Source: Burkholderiaceae bacterium (GTDB taxonomy: Bacteria; Pseudomonadota; Gammaproteobacteria; Burkholderiales; Burkholderiaceae_C). Taken from it: 64,000 nucleotides of DNA. Numbering within the stretch: the first letter of the stretch is position 1; the number at the start of each line of letters is the position of its first letter. A program made the translations under genes and the position numbers. Where the stretch lies: the NCBI GenBank assembly GCA_026125795.1, contig JAHCKM010000003.1, positions 434,001 through 498,000 on the forward strand. The letters run 5' to 3'. This document shows positions 32,312 through 43,862 of this stretch, piece after piece. The notes below the pieces were generated by a model that had not been told where the DNA came from, ran no database searches, and saw nothing but the letters and a program-made list of their open reading frames with translations.

Positions 32312-32973
32312 GCTGCGGGCCGGGCGAGGGTTGGCTGTGAGGCTACGAAGGGTACGCTTGAAGTGACGTCGATCAGGCCCAGCTCGATCGCCTTCGCGAC
32401 GGCATGCGAGCGGCTATCGGCCTGCAGTACGTGCAGCAACGCCGCGACTTGGTTGTTCACCGTGCCTTCGGCGAGGTTCATCAGCGTTGCTATCTGCTTG
32501 GAGGAGCGGCCCTGCTGAATCAACTCGAGGATCTCCGTTTGCCTGGCGGTCAACCGGATGCTGCTCGAGCGCCGTTCGCGCGGGGTTGCGGGAAAGGTGC
32601 CCAATCCGCGCATCGCATCGTTCAGCCGCGCAACAAAGGCGTCCACGGGCATCGACTTCGGGATGTAGCCCAGAAAGCCCCATGCCTGGAGCTGGCGCAC
32701 GTAATCGTCTCGGTCGAATGCGCTGACGACGCAGCAGATCGGCGCGGCGCCCAGGCTGCGAACCTGCTTTGCCAGCGACAGGCCGAAAGCGCCGGGGACC
32801 GCCAGGTCCAGGAAGATCCGGGACCAGACGGACTGACTGTCGCGCAACCTCTCCATGGCGCCCGACGCTGTGCCGCAGCTGACGACATGGACGTCGTCGA
32901 ACGCGTGCGTGAGTAGTCTTGCGGTCGCCTCGGCAACCAGCGGATGGTCCTCAACGACAAGGACGTGTCTCAT
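32308..32973 (-). CDS. NarL-type response regulator
   Basis: A 221-residue protein from ATG 32973 (MRHVLVVEDHPLVAEA). The receiver has E8/D9 and phospho-acceptor D56 (IFLDLAVPG), with K112-region Lys in YIPKS. The output domain is a LuxR/GerE HTH: LTARQTEILELIQQGRSSKQIATLMNLAEGTVNNQVAALL. It is first in a three-gene operon with the kinase and the carotenoid oxygenase, so it probably responds to the same stimulus and may control this operon or the transfer genes. Confidence 0.9.
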   Translation of the reverse strand: MRHVLVVEDHPLVAEATARLLTHAFDDVHVVSCGTASGAMERLRDSQSVWSRIFLDLAVPGAFGLSLAKQVRSLGAAPICCVVSAFDRDDYVRQLQAWGFLGYIPKSMPVDAFVARLNDAMRGLGTFPATPRERRSSSIRLTARQTEILELIQQGRSSKQIATLMNLAEGTVNNQVAALLHVLQADSRSHAVAKAIELGLIDVTSSVPFVASQPTLARPAA

Positions 32974-33292
32974 GCGAAGCCCCCGGCGACGGAACAAACT
33001 TCCCCTCCGTGCGGACAGTGGCATCTTGTTGACGCTATTGATGGCGCTGACGCTGACTTTTGTCAAGAGTCACTTTCTCACTCCGGGGTTTCCGATCGAA
33101 CCGCTGCTGGCAGGCACGGAGCACCCTCCAACGGAACGCCCAGATGCATGCAAGAGCCGAAGTCGAGCGGACCTGGTGCACTTACCGACTGTTGCCATGC
33201 GGGCTGAAAAGCGTGACCGGCGGCAGTCACATGCCGCTGCTTAGCGTCTAACCTAACGCCTCATCACAGCGTTCTCGACCCAGGAGTGAAGC

Positions 33293-33598
33293 ATGTGGCT
33301 GGTCGTTGCACGCACGCCACCGCCGGACGCGCCGTACTGGCCGGGCCGGCGCTGGCTCGCGGCTGTCGATGCACTGGTGTGGCCGCTTCTTTGGGTGCTG
33401 GTGGTCCGCCACGCACCTGTGCCGGTAGGTGTCGTCGGGCCGGTGGTTGCCGCACTGGCGGTACTGTCTGCGACCGGTCGGCTGCACCGGGCGATGTGGG
33501 TCAATCACCGCTACCGGTTCACCACATGGAGGTGGGGCAGGGTGGTCGCGGCCCTGGTGGTGGTGGGCGCTGTGTTGAAGCTGGCGATGTCGGGGTAG
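33293..33598 (+). CDS. Small integral membrane protein
   Basis: A 101-residue protein behind AGGAG. Three hydrophobic segments are visible (AAVDALVWPLLWVLVV, VGVVGPVVAALAVLSA, VVAALVVVGAVLKLAM) separated by Arg/Trp-rich loops (HRAMWVNHRYRFTTWRWG). It is divergent from the response-regulator operon. I associate proteins of this type with conjugative islands, but no function is known. Confidence 0.68.
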   Translation: MWLVVARTPPPDAPYWPGRRWLAAVDALVWPLLWVLVVRHAPVPVGVVGPVVAALAVLSATGRLHRAMWVNHRYRFTTWRWGRVVAALVVVGAVLKLAMSG

Positions 33599-34127
33599 CC
33601 GTGCAGGGCGATTCGATGACGCCGAACGGACGCGTGCTCGATCGCGACACAGACGCGCGAAGATCTTACGCTTCGGCCCGGTGATTGCCTCGGCGTAGTT
33701 TCCAGCGTAGCTTTCTATTCAGCGGGCGCATCTTGCTGGGAGCAGATACTGCTGCATCATCGGCGTGTGACGAGAAATGGAGAACTCTTCTGTCACGGGC
33801 CGAGACGTCAATGCTCCTCCGAGATTTCTGTCAAACATCATCCTTGTGAGGCGATCCGGCTGTTCGAGGTCGCGCCTGCCTTCGTCCAAGCTCCTGCGCC
33901 GGAAATCATCTCACGTTCGAATTGGCCTCCAGCCTCCGGACCTTGGCCCTTCGCTCGACGCGGGATGCCGGAGATCGGCCCCGCAGGAGCCGTTGGTGCT
34001 TGGCGCGCCATCGGTCCCCCGTGGATGCACAATGCTGCGGCGCCGGCCGGCTCCATGACCCACGGGCCATCGACGCCGACGCTGCCCGACGGATGCCGAC
34101 CGAGGGCTCAGCAGGGGTGGCACTGCG
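33599..34127. other. Intergenic stretch; probable mobile-element/chromosome transition
   Basis: About 530 bases without a convincing gene, between the last island-type gene and the first chromosomal-type gene. No tRNA, integrase fragment or obvious direct repeat was recognised. ORFs here are Pro/Arg-rich artefacts. The transition is inferred from gene content only. Confidence 0.35.
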
Positions 34128-36680
<2,553 letters not shown>

Positions 36681-36708
36681 CGCCGCGTTGGCGCAGCGGG
36701 CAAAACAA

Positions 36709-36732
36709 AACGGCCCGCGTCCGCGGGCCGTT
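36709..36732 (-). terminator. Rho-independent terminator between convergent genes
   Basis: AACGGCCCGCG pairs with CGCGGGCCGTT (11-bp stem, tiny loop). In the minus direction it is followed by TTTTGTTTTG, so it suits the binding-protein gene ending at 36760. On the plus strand it lies 29 bases after the hybrid kinase stop and may serve both genes. Confidence 0.85.
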
Positions 36733-36759
36733 CGGTGGAGCAGGGCCGCAGCTATCCGC

Positions 36760-37908
36760 TCACCACTGGTCCGAGCGCACCAGCGGCGACCAGCTGCCGT
36801 CGCGGCGCTCGTATACGGTGATCGCACCGTACTGCTGCTCGCCGCTGGCGTTGAAGCGCATGGTGCCGGTGACCGGCGCAATCGCGTCGATGGTGCGCAG
36901 CTTGGCGCGCAGCGCTTCCTTGTCCGCATTGCCATTGGCGCGCAGTGTGTGCGCCAGCACGTGAACCGCGTCGTACGCATAGTGCGCGGCCCACACCGGG
37001 TCGGACTTGTAGGCGGCGCGGAACTTCGACAGGAACTCCGGCCCGGCGGTGAACTCGCGCGGCTCGGCCGAGCTGATGGTGCTGTACAGCTTGGACACGT
37101 CGGCCGGTGCCTTGGCGACCTTGCTCGTCTTGCCCGTGCTGGTGGCAATCACCGGCATCTCCGACAGGCCGGCGGCTTTCATCTGCGCCAGCAGCGGTAG
37201 CAGCTGGTGGTCGCGCAGGGCAGCCACCATCACGTCGGGCGGTGACGCCTTGAGCTTGCCGATGAAGCCGGCGAAGTCGGTGGTCTTCAGATCGACCGAC
37301 TCCTGCACCGCCAACGACTTCTTGGTCTTGGCCAACTCGGCGGCGATGTCGTTCTTCATCGGCGTGCCGTAGGCCGAGTTTTCATGGATCATCGCCACCG
37401 ACTTGGCGCGCAGCGTATCGGTCGCGTAACTTGCCACCGCCTTGGCCTGCATCGCATCGTTGGCCACCAGGCGGAACGCGTTGCCTTCGCCCAGCTTGGT
37501 CAGCTCCGCGGCCGAGGACGTGAAGAGTTGCACCACGTCGCCTTGCTTGTAGATCGGGATCGTGGCCTCCGTGATGTCGGAGCTGAGGTGGCCTATCACG
37601 GCGAACACCTTCTGATCCACCAGATCCTGCGCCACCTTCTGCGCGGTGGCCTTGTCGGCTTTGTCATCCACCGACACCAGCTCCAGCGTCACCGGCTTGC
37701 CGGCGATCTTGAAGCCGTTCCTGTTGATCTCTTCCACCGCCAGCTTGGCGCCATCGAGCAGATCTTTGCCGCGGCCCATCTGCGGGCCCGACAGCGGTTG
37801 CGCCACAGCGATGGTCAGCGTGTCGGGAATCTTCGGTCCGCACGCGCTCAGCGCGGCAGCCGCTGCAAGAACGAACAACGGGTTCACGTGCTTGCGCAAG
37901 GTCATCAT
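36760..37908 (-). CDS. Branched-chain amino-acid-type ABC transporter substrate-binding lipoprotein
   Basis: A 382-residue precursor from ATG 37908 with a lipoprotein signal (LFVLAAAAALSAC, Cys about 23). The mature protein has the LivJ/Leu-Ile-Val receptor pattern: IAVAQPLSGPQMGRGKDLLDGAKLAVEEINRNGF, VAQDLVDQKVFAVIGHLSSDITEATIPIY, and HYAYDAVHVLAHTL. It captures a small amino acid or amide in the periplasm. No permease or ATPase genes accompany it, so it depends on subunits encoded elsewhere. The exact ligand is unknown. Confidence 0.88.
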   Translation of the reverse strand: MMTLRKHVNPLFVLAAAAALSACGPKIPDTLTIAVAQPLSGPQMGRGKDLLDGAKLAVEEINRNGFKIAGKPVTLELVSVDDKADKATAQKVAQDLVDQKVFAVIGHLSSDITEATIPIYKQGDVVQLFTSSAAELTKLGEGNAFRLVANDAMQAKAVASYATDTLRAKSVAMIHENSAYGTPMKNDIAAELAKTKKSLAVQESVDLKTTDFAGFIGKLKASPPDVMVAALRDHQLLPLLAQMKAAGLSEMPVIATSTGKTSKVAKAPADVSKLYSTISSAEPREFTAGPEFLSKFRAAYKSDPVWAAHYAYDAVHVLAHTLRANGNADKEALRAKLRTIDAIAPVTGTMRFNASGEQQYGAITVYERRDGSWSPLVRSDQW

Positions 37909-38048
37909 GCTGTCTCCGGGTCGTGCGGCGTCGCAATCTATTTGTCGAGGCGCAAGTGCCGATGGAACAACATCACACATCCGCAACGACTTGAGGCAAG
38001 GCGACGAGCGCGCGTGATGGACTGCGCGCTTCGCCGCCGTGCAGCGGG

Positions 38049-38267
38049 TCAGCGCGTCATGTCGCTCGCGGTGAGCATCGCTCGCGTCGGCAGACGGCCG
38101 CTTGGATCGACCCAATCGCGGTAATGCGGCAACTCCCCCAGGCCGCTGTCGATCTTGGCCGCAGGCACCACACCCGAATGGCCGGCGTCGATCGATGCGC
38201 ACGCGGTCATCGTGAGCGCACCGATCGCTGCGGCCGCCGCTATCAGGGTTCGGCTCAATGCTTTCAT
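38049..38267 (-). CDS. Small putative lipoprotein
   Basis: A 72-residue precursor from ATG 38267 with GGAG five bases upstream. The signal (LSRTLIAAAAAIGALTMTACAS) ends in a TAC lipobox. The mature part is short (SIDAGHSGVVPAAKIDSGLGELPHYRDWVDPSGR). I know of no function. It lies 140 bases downstream-side of the binding-protein start, on the same strand and upstream of it. Confidence 0.6.
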   Translation of the reverse strand: MKALSRTLIAAAAAIGALTMTACASIDAGHSGVVPAAKIDSGLGELPHYRDWVDPSGRLPTRAMLTASDMTR

Positions 38268-38497
38268 GATCACTCCAGTCGTCGTGTGGCCTCACGGATC
38301 GGACGCTGCGCTGGGCTGGGATACTGCGCATGTCAGGCTTGGCCACGCGGCGACGACTCTAGGCAGAGCGCGTTCCTGCTGCAGCGCACGACTTCACAAC
38401 ACGCGAATGCGTTCCGTCACACCCTGCATGTGGCGCGTGATCGACTGCGCGCATCGCGCGGACCGACCCCGCAGTCGCGGGATGAGAGCCCGCGCGA

Positions 38498-39388
38498 TCA
38501 AACGCTGGGCTTGGCGGCGCGGCGCGACAGCGTCTTGCGTGCCACGGGCGCCGTCGCCTCCGCGGCTGGGGCCGCGCTGGCGCCATCCTTGGTGTAGGGT
38601 GCCAGCAAGTGAACGAGCTGCCCGTAGATCTTGGGGTTGCCGGCGACGACTTCGCGCCTGTGCAGGAAGTCGGGCTCGCCGGTGAAGTTGCCGATCAGGC
38701 CGCCGGCTTCGGTGATGATCAGCGAGCCCGCCGCCACGTCCCAAGGATTCAGGCCGGTCTCGAAGAAGCCGTCATACCAGCCTGCAGCCACGTAGCACAG
38801 GTCGAGGGCAGCGGCGCCAGGGCGGCGGATGCCGGCGCAGCGCTGCATCACCGACTGCATCATCTTGATGTAGCGCTCGAAGTTGTCGCCGCGGCGAAAC
38901 GGGAACCCGGTGCCGATCAGCGCGTCGCCGAGCGCGGTTCGCTTGCTGACGCGCAGGCGGCGGTCGTTCAAGAACGCGCCGCGGCCGCGCGACGCAAAGA
39001 ACAGGTCGTTGCGCGCCGGGTCGTACACCACGGCTTGCTGCACCACGTTGCGATGCGCCAGGCCGATCGACACCGCGTAGATCGGCAGGCCGTGCAGGAA
39101 ATTCGTGGTGCCGTCGAGCGGATCGATGATCCACTGGTATTCGCTCTTCCGGTTGCCGTGGGTGGAGCCGGATTCCTCGGCCAGGATGCCGTGCTCGGGA
39201 TAGGCCTGCAGCAAGGTCTCGATCACCGCGGCCTCGGCCGCGCGGTCGACCTCGCTGACGAAATCGTTGGGCCCCTTGACGCTGATCTTCAGCAGGTCGA
39301 CATCGAGAGCCGCCCGGTTGATGATCGCGCCCGCCGCGCGCGCCGCCTTGATGGCGACATTGAGCATGGGGTGAAGCGACTGCGACAT
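38498..39388 (-). CDS. suhB: Inositol monophosphatase family protein SuhB
   Basis: A 296-residue protein from ATG 39388 ([20 protein letters not shown]). Metal- and substrate-binding motifs of the family are present: [24 protein letters not shown] and [17 protein letters not shown]. In proteobacteria SuhB also binds RNA polymerase during rRNA antitermination. A 30-residue Ala/Lys tail extends the usual length. It is divergent from trmJ. Confidence 0.92.
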   Translation of the reverse strand: MSQSLHPMLNVAIKAARAAGAIINRAALDVDLLKISVKGPNDFVSEVDRAAEAAVIETLLQAYPEHGILAEESGSTHGNRKSEYQWIIDPLDGTTNFLHGLPIYAVSIGLAHRNVVQQAVVYDPARNDLFFASRGRGAFLNDRRLRVSKRTALGDALIGTGFPFRRGDNFERYIKMMQSVMQRCAGIRRPGAAALDLCYVAAGWYDGFFETGLNPWDVAAGSLIITEAGGLIGNFTGEPDFLHRREVVAGNPKIYGQLVHLLAPYTKDGASAAPAAEATAPVARKTLSRRAAKPSV

Positions 39389-39510
39389 GGCGGGCGGGTT
39401 GAGTTGGGGTTGGGATTGTGCTGTTCGCCACGGCGCGGACAGGCCAGCGGCGACAATCGACGGGCGCGCCGCGCATGGGCGACGCGCGGCAATTTTATCT
39501 GTGCCGACTG

Positions 39511-40254
39511 ATGCCACCGACCGAGCACGCCATTTCCGCCGAACGCACGCGCTTCGTGTTGATGCACGCGAGCCATGCAGGCAACGTGGGTGCCGCCGCG
39601 CGCGCCATCAAGGTGATGGGGTTTCGCGACCTTGTGCTGGTGGCGCCGCGTTGCTCCGATGTACTGACGCAGCCGCAAGCGCTTGCCATGGCCAGCGGCG
39701 CCGCTGACGTGCTGGCGGCCGCGCGCGTGGTACCCAGCCTTTCAGACGCGCTGCAAGGCATGCAGTTCGTCTGCGCCACCGCGATGACGCCGCGCGACTT
39801 CGGACCACCGGTGTTCGCGCCGCGCGATCGCCTGCCGTCGTTGGCGGCCGAGGGTGTGACGGTGGCCTTTGTGTTTGGCGGCGAGCGCTTTGGTCTGTCC
39901 AATGACGACGTCTACCGCAGCCATGCCTGCTTGAGCATTCCGACGGCGCCGGGCTACGGCTCGCTCAATCTGGCGCAGGCGGTGCAGTTGCTGGCTTATG
40001 AATGGCGCCAGTCGCTCGGCGGTTTCGACGTGATCGCGCGCACGCCGCAGCCCGACGTGGCCGACGCCGCCGAGGTGCAAGCGGCGCTGGCGCACTGGCA
40101 GCGGGTGCTGCAGCAGATCGGCTTTCTCGATCCCTCTGCGCCCAAGCGCTTGATGCCAAGGCTCAACCAACTGCTGAACCGTGCGCAGCTGCGGCGTGAG
40201 GAGGTGCACATCCTGCGCGGCATCGCCCGCGCCGCGGGGCGCGAGGAAGGTTGA
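39511..40254 (+). CDS. trmJ: tRNA (cytidine/uridine-2'-O-)-methyltransferase TrmJ
   Basis: A 247-residue SPOUT methyltransferase from ATG 39511. Motif 1 is [22 protein letters not shown], motif 2 [15 protein letters not shown], and motif 3 [22 protein letters not shown], matching TrmJ rather than other SpoU enzymes. It methylates position 32 of tRNAs using SAM. It is divergent from suhB, 122 bases apart, a pairing I recall from other betaproteobacteria. Confidence 0.92.
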   Translation: MPPTEHAISAERTRFVLMHASHAGNVGAAARAIKVMGFRDLVLVAPRCSDVLTQPQALAMASGAADVLAAARVVPSLSDALQGMQFVCATAMTPRDFGPPVFAPRDRLPSLAAEGVTVAFVFGGERFGLSNDDVYRSHACLSIPTAPGYGSLNLAQAVQLLAYEWRQSLGGFDVIARTPQPDVADAAEVQAALAHWQRVLQQIGFLDPSAPKRLMPRLNQLLNRAQLRREEVHILRGIARAAGREEG

Positions 40255-40345
40255 ACCCCTGCCTCATCCAGGGCTCCGGCCGGGCGCATACACTGACGGC
40301 GCCCGTCCGCGTCGTGGAGCGCAAGGGCTAGACGAAAGCACCACC

Positions 40346-41125
40346 ATGTTCGACCGTTTGCGCGAAGACATCGCCTGCATCCGCGAGCGCGATCCGGCCG
40401 CCCGTTCGGCATGGGAGGTGCTCACCTGTTATCCCGGCTTGCACGCGTTGGTGATGCACCGCTGGGCGCATGGCGCCTGGCAGCGCGGCTGGAAGTGGCT
40501 CGGCCGCTTCATCTCGCACCTGGGCCGCTGGCTCACCGGCATCGAGATCCACCCCGGCGCAGTGGTGGGGCGACGCGTGTTCATCGACCACGGCATGGGC
40601 GTGGTGATCGGCGAGACCGCGGTGGTGGGTGACGAGTGCACCATCTACCAGGGCGTGACGCTCGGCGGCACGTCGTTGGCGCCAGGCACCAAGCGCCACC
40701 CCACGCTGGGCCGCGGCGTGATCGTCAGCGCCGGTTCCAAGGTGCTCGGTGGCTTCACGGTGGGCGACGGCGCGCGCGTCGGGGCCAACTCGGTGCTGCT
40801 GCAGCCGGTGCCCGCGGGCGCCACCGCCGTGGGCATTCCGGCGCGCATCGTCGTGAAGGACAGCGATGCGCAACGCGAACACGCGGCAGCCAAGATGGGC
40901 TTCTCGGCCTATGGCGTGACGCAGGGCGACGATCCGGTGGCGCAGGCGATGAAGGGCTTGATCGACAACGCCGCCGGCCACGAGCACCAGATCGCGCTGC
41001 TGTGGCAGGCGATCGAGAAGCTGTCGGAGCGCGCGCGCGAGTTGCCGGGCGTGGACTGTGTGCCCCAGGATGCGCAGACCACCGAAGCCTTCGACGCTGC
41101 GGCGCTGAGTCGGCTGGTGAAGTGA
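40346..41125 (+). CDS. cysE: Serine O-acetyltransferase CysE
   Basis: A 259-residue protein from ATG 40346. The N-terminal helical part is followed by left-handed beta-helix hexapeptide repeats from about residue 65 ([43 protein letters not shown]), with DHG and the GTKRHPTLG segment. It makes O-acetylserine from serine and acetyl-CoA, the first step of cysteine synthesis. The C-terminal extension (about 200-259) is longer than the minimal enzyme. Confidence 0.93.
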   Translation: MFDRLREDIACIRERDPAARSAWEVLTCYPGLHALVMHRWAHGAWQRGWKWLGRFISHLGRWLTGIEIHPGAVVGRRVFIDHGMGVVIGETAVVGDECTIYQGVTLGGTSLAPGTKRHPTLGRGVIVSAGSKVLGGFTVGDGARVGANSVLLQPVPAGATAVGIPARIVVKDSDAQREHAAAKMGFSAYGVTQGDDPVAQAMKGLIDNAAGHEHQIALLWQAIEKLSERARELPGVDCVPQDAQTTEAFDAAALSRLVK

Positions 41126-41129
41126 CGGC

Positions 41130-41723
41130 TCAGCCCGCGCGCGGCGGACGCACCGCCGACTTCGGGCGCCAGGCCGCGCACACCTGTGGGTCGGTCTCGA
41201 TGTACGGCCCGCCGATCAGGTCGATGCAATAAGGCACTGCGGCAAAAATGCCCGGCACCGGCGGGTCGGCCTTCGGCAGGCCCTCGAGCGTTTCGGCGAT
41301 CGACTTCGGCTGCCCGGGCAGGTTGATGATCAGCGCCTTGCCGCGGATCACGGCCACCTGTCGCGAGAGGATCGCTGTGGGCACGAAGCGCAGCGACACC
41401 TGCCGCATCTGCTCGCCGAAGCCCGGCATCTCCTTGTCAGCCACCGAGAGCGTCGCCTCGGGCGTCACATCGCGCGCGGCCGGCCCCGTGCCGCCGGTGG
41501 TCAGCACGAGATCACAGCGCACCTGATCGACCAGTTCACGCAAGGTGTCGCTGATGCGCCCCTGTTCGTCGGGGATCAGCCGTGTTTCCCATTGCACCGG
41601 GTTGCGCAGCGCTCGCTCCAGCCATGCCTTCAGCGCCGGCAGGCCCTTGTCTTCGTACACGCCCGCAGAGGCGCGGTCACTCACCGAAACCAGGCCGATG
41701 CGCACCGGATCGAATTCACTCAT
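41130..41723 (-). CDS. mog: Molybdopterin adenylyltransferase Mog
   Basis: A 197-residue MoaB/Mog-fold protein: IGLVSVSDRASAGVYEDKG at the N-terminus, LVLTTGGTGPAARDVTPEAT for the phosphate-binding turn, and IINLPGQPKSIAETL. It adenylylates molybdopterin before Mo insertion. Its ATG overlaps the darP stop by four bases. Confidence 0.92.
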   Translation of the reverse strand: MSEFDPVRIGLVSVSDRASAGVYEDKGLPALKAWLERALRNPVQWETRLIPDEQGRISDTLRELVDQVRCDLVLTTGGTGPAARDVTPEATLSVADKEMPGFGEQMRQVSLRFVPTAILSRQVAVIRGKALIINLPGQPKSIAETLEGLPKADPPVPGIFAAVPYCIDLIGGPYIETDPQVCAAWRPKSAVRPPRAG

Positions 41724-42253
41724 GGTCGCTCGCTCTGGACATGAGGTTTGACAAACTGGAACAGCTCGCGCCAGCCGCGGCCGTGGCGCTGGCCCGCTGC
41801 CGCCGCTTCGTCACGCCGTGCGGCGCGCACCAGCGCCCGCAGCCGTTGCACATCGGTGTCGGGAAATGCTGTGGTCCAGCGCGCGATCGCCTCGTCATCG
41901 CGCACCAACTCGATTCGCCAGCGCTCGGCCTCGTGCAGCTGCATCGCATCGACCGCCGAACCGAGCGCGAACGCGTCGACCGCGGCATGAAGCGGCTCGG
42001 GATCGACGCCGCGCATCAGCTTGCCCACGTATTGCAGCTGGCGCCGCCGTCCTTCGTGGGATCGTGTCCGCTTGAACTCGATGATGGCATCGAGCAGCCG
42101 CTCAGGCAGCTCGAGGCTTTGCAGCCGGTCTTCGGGCAGCTCCGCCAGCGCGTGCCCCAGCTCCTGCAGCTCGAGCATCTGCTGCTTGAGCTGGGTCTTG
42201 CTCGGTCGATGGAGCGCAGCATCGTCATCGGCGGGCGGAGGGGCTTTGAGCAT
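41720..42253 (-). CDS. darP: Ribosome-associated protein DarP (YjgA, DUF615)
   Basis: A 177-residue protein from ATG 42253; a longer start at 42310 is possible. RPSKTQLKQQMLELQELGHALAELPEDRL opens the family domain and FKRTRSHEGRRRQLQYVGKLMR follows. DarP binds late 50S assembly intermediates. It is divergent from pmbA and coupled to mog. Confidence 0.9.
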   Translation of the reverse strand: MLKAPPPADDDAALHRPSKTQLKQQMLELQELGHALAELPEDRLQSLELPERLLDAIIEFKRTRSHEGRRRQLQYVGKLMRGVDPEPLHAAVDAFALGSAVDAMQLHEAERWRIELVRDDEAIARWTTAFPDTDVQRLRALVRAARRDEAAAAGQRHGRGWRELFQFVKPHVQSERP

Positions 42254-42358
42254 GACAGGAGGCGCGCGCCAAGAGGCGACGGATACGAGATCGTTATGAT
42301 AGTTGCGCATCCGACCACGACCGTTCCATTACCACCGATATCCACGTCTGCCGTATCC

Positions 42359-43732
42359 ATGACCACCGCCACCACCGCGCAAGGTTTTGCGTACACGCGA
42401 GAGCAGTTCCAGGCGCTGGTCGACGACGTGCTGCAACACGCGCGGGCGCTCGGTGCGAGCGAGGCGGCAGTCGAGGTGTCCGAGGGCTGCGGTCTGTCGG
42501 TCTCGGTGCGCAAAGGCTCGCTCGAACACGTGGAGCGCAACCGCGACAAATCGCTCGGCGTCACGTTGTACGTGGGCCAGCGGCGCGGCAACGCGAGCAG
42601 CTCCGATTTTTCGCGCGAGGCGGTGGAGCAGACGGTGCGTGCGGCCTACGACATCGCACGCTTCACCGCTGAAGACCCGATGGCGGGACTGCCCGAGGCC
42701 GACGATCTGGCCACGCCCCAGGAGGCGGCGCGCGACCTGGACCTGTTCCATCCGTGGGCGCTCGACGCCGACACGGCGGTTGACATCGCGCGCCGCTGCG
42801 AGGCGGCGGCGTTCGCCACCGACGGCCAGATCACCAACTCCGAGGGCGCTGGCGTGTCGGCGCAGCAATCGCACTTCTGGGCCGGCAACAGCCGGGGCTT
42901 TCGCGGCGGTTATGCCAGCTCGCGCCATTCGATCTCGGTGGCGCCGATCGCCGGCCGCGGTGCCGGCATGCAGCGCGACGCCTGGTACAGCTCGATGCGC
43001 GATGCTGCCGAACTGGCGTCGCCCGAGGCCGTGGGCCGCTACGCTGCCGAGCGCGCGCTGTCGCGCCTGCGCTCGCGCAAAGTCCAGACCTGCGAGGTGC
43101 CGGTGCTGTTCGAGTCGCCGCTCGTTGCCGGTCTGTTGGGCAGCCTGGTGCAGGCCATCAGCGGCGGTGCGCTGTACCGCAAGGCGAGCTTTCTGGTCGA
43201 CAGCCTCGGCCAATCGGTGATGGCGCCCCACCTCGATCTCGACGAGGATCCACACCAACCCAAGGGCAAGGCCAGCGCGCCGTTCGACGACGAAGGCGTG
43301 CGCACGACCAAGCGCCGCGTGATCGACCGCGGCGTCGTGCGAGGTTATTTCCTCTCAAGCTATTCGGCGCGCAAGCTGGGCATGCGCACCACCGGCCATG
43401 CCGGCGGTTCGCAGAACCTGCGTTTGTCGAGCCGTCTGACGCGGCCCACCGACGACCTCGATGCCATGATCCGCAAGCTCGATCGCGGCCTGTTCGTCAC
43501 CGAGCTGATGGGCCAGGGTTTGAACCTCGTGACCGGCGACTACTCCCGCGGCGCCGCGGGCTTCTGGGTCGAGCACGGGCGCATCGCGCATCCGGTGCAC
43601 GAGGTCACCATCGCGGGGAACCTGCGCACCATGCTGAGTGAAGCCGCGGCGCTCGGCGCCGACGAGTACACCGGCGGCGGCAAGACCACGGGCTCGTTGC
43701 TGGTGGCCCGGATGACCGTGGCGGGCAGCTGA
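42359..43732 (+). CDS. pmbA: Metalloprotease PmbA/TldE
   Basis: A 457-residue protein from ATG 42359. The U62 signature pieces are present: ASEAAVEVSEGCGLSVSVRKGSLEHVERN, TNSEGAGVSAQQS, FDDEGVRTTKRRVIDRGVVRGYFLSSYSARKLG, and GAAGFWVEHGRIAHPVHEVTIAGNL. PmbA partners TldD in processing modified peptides and the CcdA antitoxin in enterics. tldD is not in the window. Confidence 0.93.
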   Translation: MTTATTAQGFAYTREQFQALVDDVLQHARALGASEAAVEVSEGCGLSVSVRKGSLEHVERNRDKSLGVTLYVGQRRGNASSSDFSREAVEQTVRAAYDIARFTAEDPMAGLPEADDLATPQEAARDLDLFHPWALDADTAVDIARRCEAAAFATDGQITNSEGAGVSAQQSHFWAGNSRGFRGGYASSRHSISVAPIAGRGAGMQRDAWYSSMRDAAELASPEAVGRYAAERALSRLRSRKVQTCEVPVLFESPLVAGLLGSLVQAISGGALYRKASFLVDSLGQSVMAPHLDLDEDPHQPKGKASAPFDDEGVRTTKRRVIDRGVVRGYFLSSYSARKLGMRTTGHAGGSQNLRLSSRLTRPTDDLDAMIRKLDRGLFVTELMGQGLNLVTGDYSRGAAGFWVEHGRIAHPVHEVTIAGNLRTMLSEAAALGADEYTGGGKTTGSLLVARMTVAGS

Positions 43733-43862
43733 ACGCACGAAACCGGTAGTCGGGTGCCGGGGTAAATCCCGGTCGGGGCGAATGACCCCACTCCTAAAAT
43801 CGCGGACACATGCGTGGCCTCTCACGCTGTTGCCATCCACACTCTACGAGACAGGAGATCCT

